Positions 62,901 to 64,000 of a DNA stretch of 64,000 nucleotides are shown piece after piece. Position 1 is the stretch's first letter. Each line of letters opens with the position of its first letter. Position numbers and translations under genes: made by a program. Under the pieces are notes generated by a model. The model made no database searches. It was not told the origin of the DNA and was given only the letters and a program-made list of their open reading frames with translations. Source of the DNA: Cohaesibacter marisflavi (GTDB lineage: Bacteria > Pseudomonadota > Alphaproteobacteria > Rhizobiales > Cohaesibacteraceae). The stretch covers positions 126,017 to 190,016 of the forward strand of contig NZ_FOVR01000003.1 of NCBI RefSeq assembly GCF_900115225.1. Direction: 5' to 3'.

Positions 62901-63478
62901 CGCTCAAGATTGGCCTCAGCGGCCTTCAGACGCAATTCCGCCTCATGACGGCGACTATGCAGCCCGGAGATGCCTGCGGCTTCTTCCAAGAGGCCACGGC
63001 GCTGTGTCGGCTTCTGGCTGATGATCTCGCCAATGCGCCCCTGCCCCACCATCGACGGCGAGCGGGAGCCTGTGGAGGCATCGGCAAACAGCAGCTGGAT
63101 ATCGCGCGCGCGCGCATCCTTGCCATTGATGCGATAATTGGAGCCACTCTCGCGCTCGATGCGGCGGGAAATTTCCAGCTCGTCGCTATCGTTGAAACCG
63201 GCAGGTGCGGTGCGATCGCTGTTGTCGAGATGAACGGTCACCTCGGCGGTGTTGCGTGCCGGCCGGTTGGTGGAGCCAGCAAAGATGACGTCATCCATGC
63301 CGGAGGCGCGCATATTCTTGTAGCTGTTCTCGCCCATGACCCAGCGCAGGGATTCCACCAGATTGGACTTGCCGCAACCATTGGGCCCGACAACACCGGT
63401 GAGCCCCGTCTCGATAATAAAATCCATCGGCTCCACGAAGGATTTGAAGCCCAATAGGCGCAGCTTGGTGAATTTCAT
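59972..63478 (-). CDS. smc: Chromosome segregation protein SMC
   Basis: A 1168-residue condensin ATPase that organises and segregates the chromosome with ScpA and ScpB (not encoded here). The N-terminal head contains KLRLLGFKSFVEPMDF and Walker A GPNGCGKSN (about 32-40). Coiled coil 1 runs about 170-510 and is rich in Glu/Arg/Ala/Leu. The hinge lies around 520-660 (DAGYEVALASALGEDLDAPL onward), then coiled coil 2 to about 1000. The C-terminal head holds the ABC signature LLSGGEQALTAMALIFAVF and Walker B ICVLDEVDAPLDDANV. It lies directly downstream of a dsbA-type gene (150-base gap), the usual order in Rhizobiales. Confidence 0.98.
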   Translation of the reverse strand: MKFTKLRLLGFKSFVEPMDFIIETGLTGVVGPNGCGKSNLVESLRWVMGENSYKNMRASGMDDVIFAGSTNRPARNTAEVTVHLDNSDRTAPAGFNDSDELEISRRIERESGSNYRINGKDARARDIQLLFADASTGSRSPSMVGQGRIGEIISQKPTQRRGLLEEAAGISGLHSRRHEAELRLKAAEANLERLEDIMAQISTQLEGLKRQARQASRYRNLSSDIRATEATLYHLRWQEILAEEEKAKEALRLADLKVAEATTAQSAAAREEAVVNHALPALRDESAAKAASLQRLTLAARELDNEEKRVEEKLADLARRIEQLKADKLREKQMLDENADLLKTLDDERAELTAEDEGAAKTQEAADEALKKAEEDLAKAESVASDWTSRLAEAEGSARQLQQATEAARGRLARLSSQKAQSERDLDRVNEQLDKDTGLDDLREQVESASEVLAILEEETEAATSAVADAREAETTARRARAEAESAFNRLDTEARTLAKIVEGGQDKRYPPVLDSLKVDAGYEVALASALGEDLDAPLDAAAPRHWGEMGGDAEDPAMPHDLPCLSAYVSSPERLTRRLDQIGIVDASLGANLQKDLKPGQRLVSREGDLWRWDGLVIRAGAPTPAAQRLEQRNRLEELEGRLDEAEERLNDARNAFEEQRTIASDMAREEQTKRNRWRDAQKRLSSLRDNLAKAERDANQILARKATLEATIGRLTEEEGEARSAFEDAEKQQKDLPAIDHLQRERDNARLIQSEKRSLLTEARAKADSLVRDAIMRAKRLAAIERERSSWVSRAENADAQIATLDARLTETEKEREQLTDTPDEIAIRRRTLLSEIAKAEEAQKEAGDKLAEAERTALEAGVAAKSAMEALSSTREERSRADERINGIKARKDELTRQIDDAMDCAPAATFGLSGLKKDAPLPAMASVEGRLERLKNERERLGGVNLRADEEAGEISEQLVTMETERDDLIEAIKKLRTGIFNLNKEARARLLSSFDVVNSHFKSLFAKLFGGGEAELTLTDADDPLQAGLDIIARPPGKKPQTMTLLSGGEQALTAMALIFAVFLTNPAPICVLDEVDAPLDDANVERFCALLEEMRTLTETRFVTITHNPITMSRMDRLFGVTMAERGVSQLVSVNLEAAEELIAEDENRAAIATVPPGYPQP

Positions 63479-63597
63479 CGCCTAGCCCCCTGAAGGACGG
63501 CGAGGGGGAGTAGCAGACTATTCAACGCAAAAGGGCGCTGCCCTTGCCCCAGCATGCTCGGCATGGAAGGGGAAAAGGCAGGCGCCCTGAAAGGGTC

Positions 63598-63615
63598 GGC
63601 GGGGGATTCCCCGCC
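63598..63615. other. Hairpin between the DsbA-like gene and smc
   Basis: GGCGGGG and CCCCGCC form a perfect 7-bp stem with four-base loop, 14 bases after the dsbA-type stop. It lacks a T-tract on either strand, so it is not a clear terminator and may be a processing or stability element in a shared transcript. Confidence 0.5.
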
Positions 63616-63628
63616 AACGGATATCAAA

Positions 63629-64000
63629 TTACAGCAATGGCTCCAAAATCTTGTCGAATTCGTCACTCGACAGGGCTCCGATATGCTTTTCACCATTCAC
63701 AAAGAAGGTTGGCGTTGAATTGATTCCGAATTCTTTCTGTCCACGTTCACGTACTGCTTCGATGTCGTCCAGCAATTTATCGTCAGAAACGGCTTTCTCG
63801 AAGCTTTCCTGTGAAAAACCGGCCAATTTGGCAAAACGCTGAAGGTTGCCTACAGGATCATCGGTGAAGGCCCAGTTGCGCTGCTGGCTGAGCAAAAGAT
63901 CGATCATGGCCGTTGCCTTGCCACCGGGCGTCCGGCGGGCCAGCATGGCGCCTGCGGTTGCCAGCGGATCAAGCGGGAATTCACGCAGAATGAAGCGCAT
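63629..64000 (-). CDS. DsbA-family thioredoxin-fold protein, C-terminal part (partial)
   Basis: The frame continues beyond the right edge, so the N-terminus with its CxxC and signal peptide is outside; the Met at 64000 is internal. The visible 123 residues show RFILREFPLDPLATAGAMLAR (the segment following the first strand in DsbA-like proteins), the helical insert, and FGINSTPTFFVNGEKHIGAL with the cis-Pro Thr-Pro. Oxidoreductase of periplasmic disulphides is the likely role. Upstream of smc in the same direction, as is usual in Rhizobiales. Confidence 0.88.
   Translation of the reverse strand: MRFILREFPLDPLATAGAMLARRTPGGKATAMIDLLLSQQRNWAFTDDPVGNLQRFAKLAGFSQESFEKAVSDDKLLDDIEAVRERGQKEFGINSTPTFFVNGEKHIGALSSDEFDKILEPLL

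Overview
This 64 kb window reads as ordinary chromosome from an alphaproteobacterium, most likely a marine-type member of the Hyphomicrobiales (Rhizobiales). The support is a Rhizobiales-type Omp2/Porin_2 porin, glyQ as a separate alpha-chain gene, a DUF1127 protein, an alphaproteobacterial-style methyltransferase/DUF2007/polyprenyl synthase cluster, ETF-QO, pyruvate phosphate dikinase, a dsbA-smc pair, and alternative GTG starts. A Cohaesibacter-like genus is my guess only. I saw no tRNA, rRNA, CRISPR array, IS element or phage gene.

Layout. 1-8 kb: the tail of a low-complexity repeat protein, glyQ, a YitT-type membrane protein, moaB, an unknown small protein, ygfZ, a HAD hydrolase and a membrane-anchored protein with a degenerate EAL domain. 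8-18 kb: a candidate structured RNA, an SPL/PA0069-type radical SAM protein, a small secreted protein, a ClpP-like peptidase, DUF1127, LysR facing an AEC transporter, an S49 peptidase unit, an M20 amidohydrolase coupled to a GNAT acetyltransferase, and a TrmN6-like methyltransferase with DUF2007. 18.9-25 kb: isoprenoid genes (polyprenyl diphosphate synthase, ispE) around a TPR protein, then DUF3422. 25.3-27 kb: an arsenic operon arsR-arsC-aqpS with no pump gene. 27-36.9 kb: ppdK, a LysE exporter behind a hairpin leader, a MeaB-type GTPase, a candidate sRNA, a SleB-type wall hydrolase and a chemoreceptor. 37-45.5 kb: an Excalibur protein, a uracil-DNA glycosylase, ETF-QO with a remarkable 3'-end repeat array, cheZ and cheY, a MaoC hydratase, a DJ-1/PfpI protein and a MATE pump. 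46-55.6 kb: a lipoprotein, ribF, a cell-wall amidase, ileS-lspA-lipoprotein and a strongly codon-biased porin. 55.8-64 kb: a degenerate SRAP protein, an unknown protein, GST, a methyltransferase, a GFA protein, smc and the C-terminal part of a DsbA-like protein.

The most unusual feature lies at 40025-40496. The last 25 codons of the ETF-QO gene, with their stop codon, recur downstream in a 143-bp tandem array. There are three near-complete copies and a fourth shortened one. The C-terminal peptide is kept in all four copies although the codons differ almost entirely at silent positions. The spacers carry nested hairpins whose paired bases change together. This looks like a record of repeated 3'-end replacement or insertion of a small palindromic element; I know of no named system that matches.

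Two proteins related to DNA repair, the radical SAM protein and the SRAP homologue, both end in a QLxLF peptide that fits the sliding-clamp-binding consensus. The SRAP homologue has also lost the canonical Cys2, Asn and His of its active site while keeping the Glu. Several structured non-coding stretches (8352-8470, 32320-32507, 43216-43365, and the leaders of lysE and the porin) are candidate regulatory RNAs.
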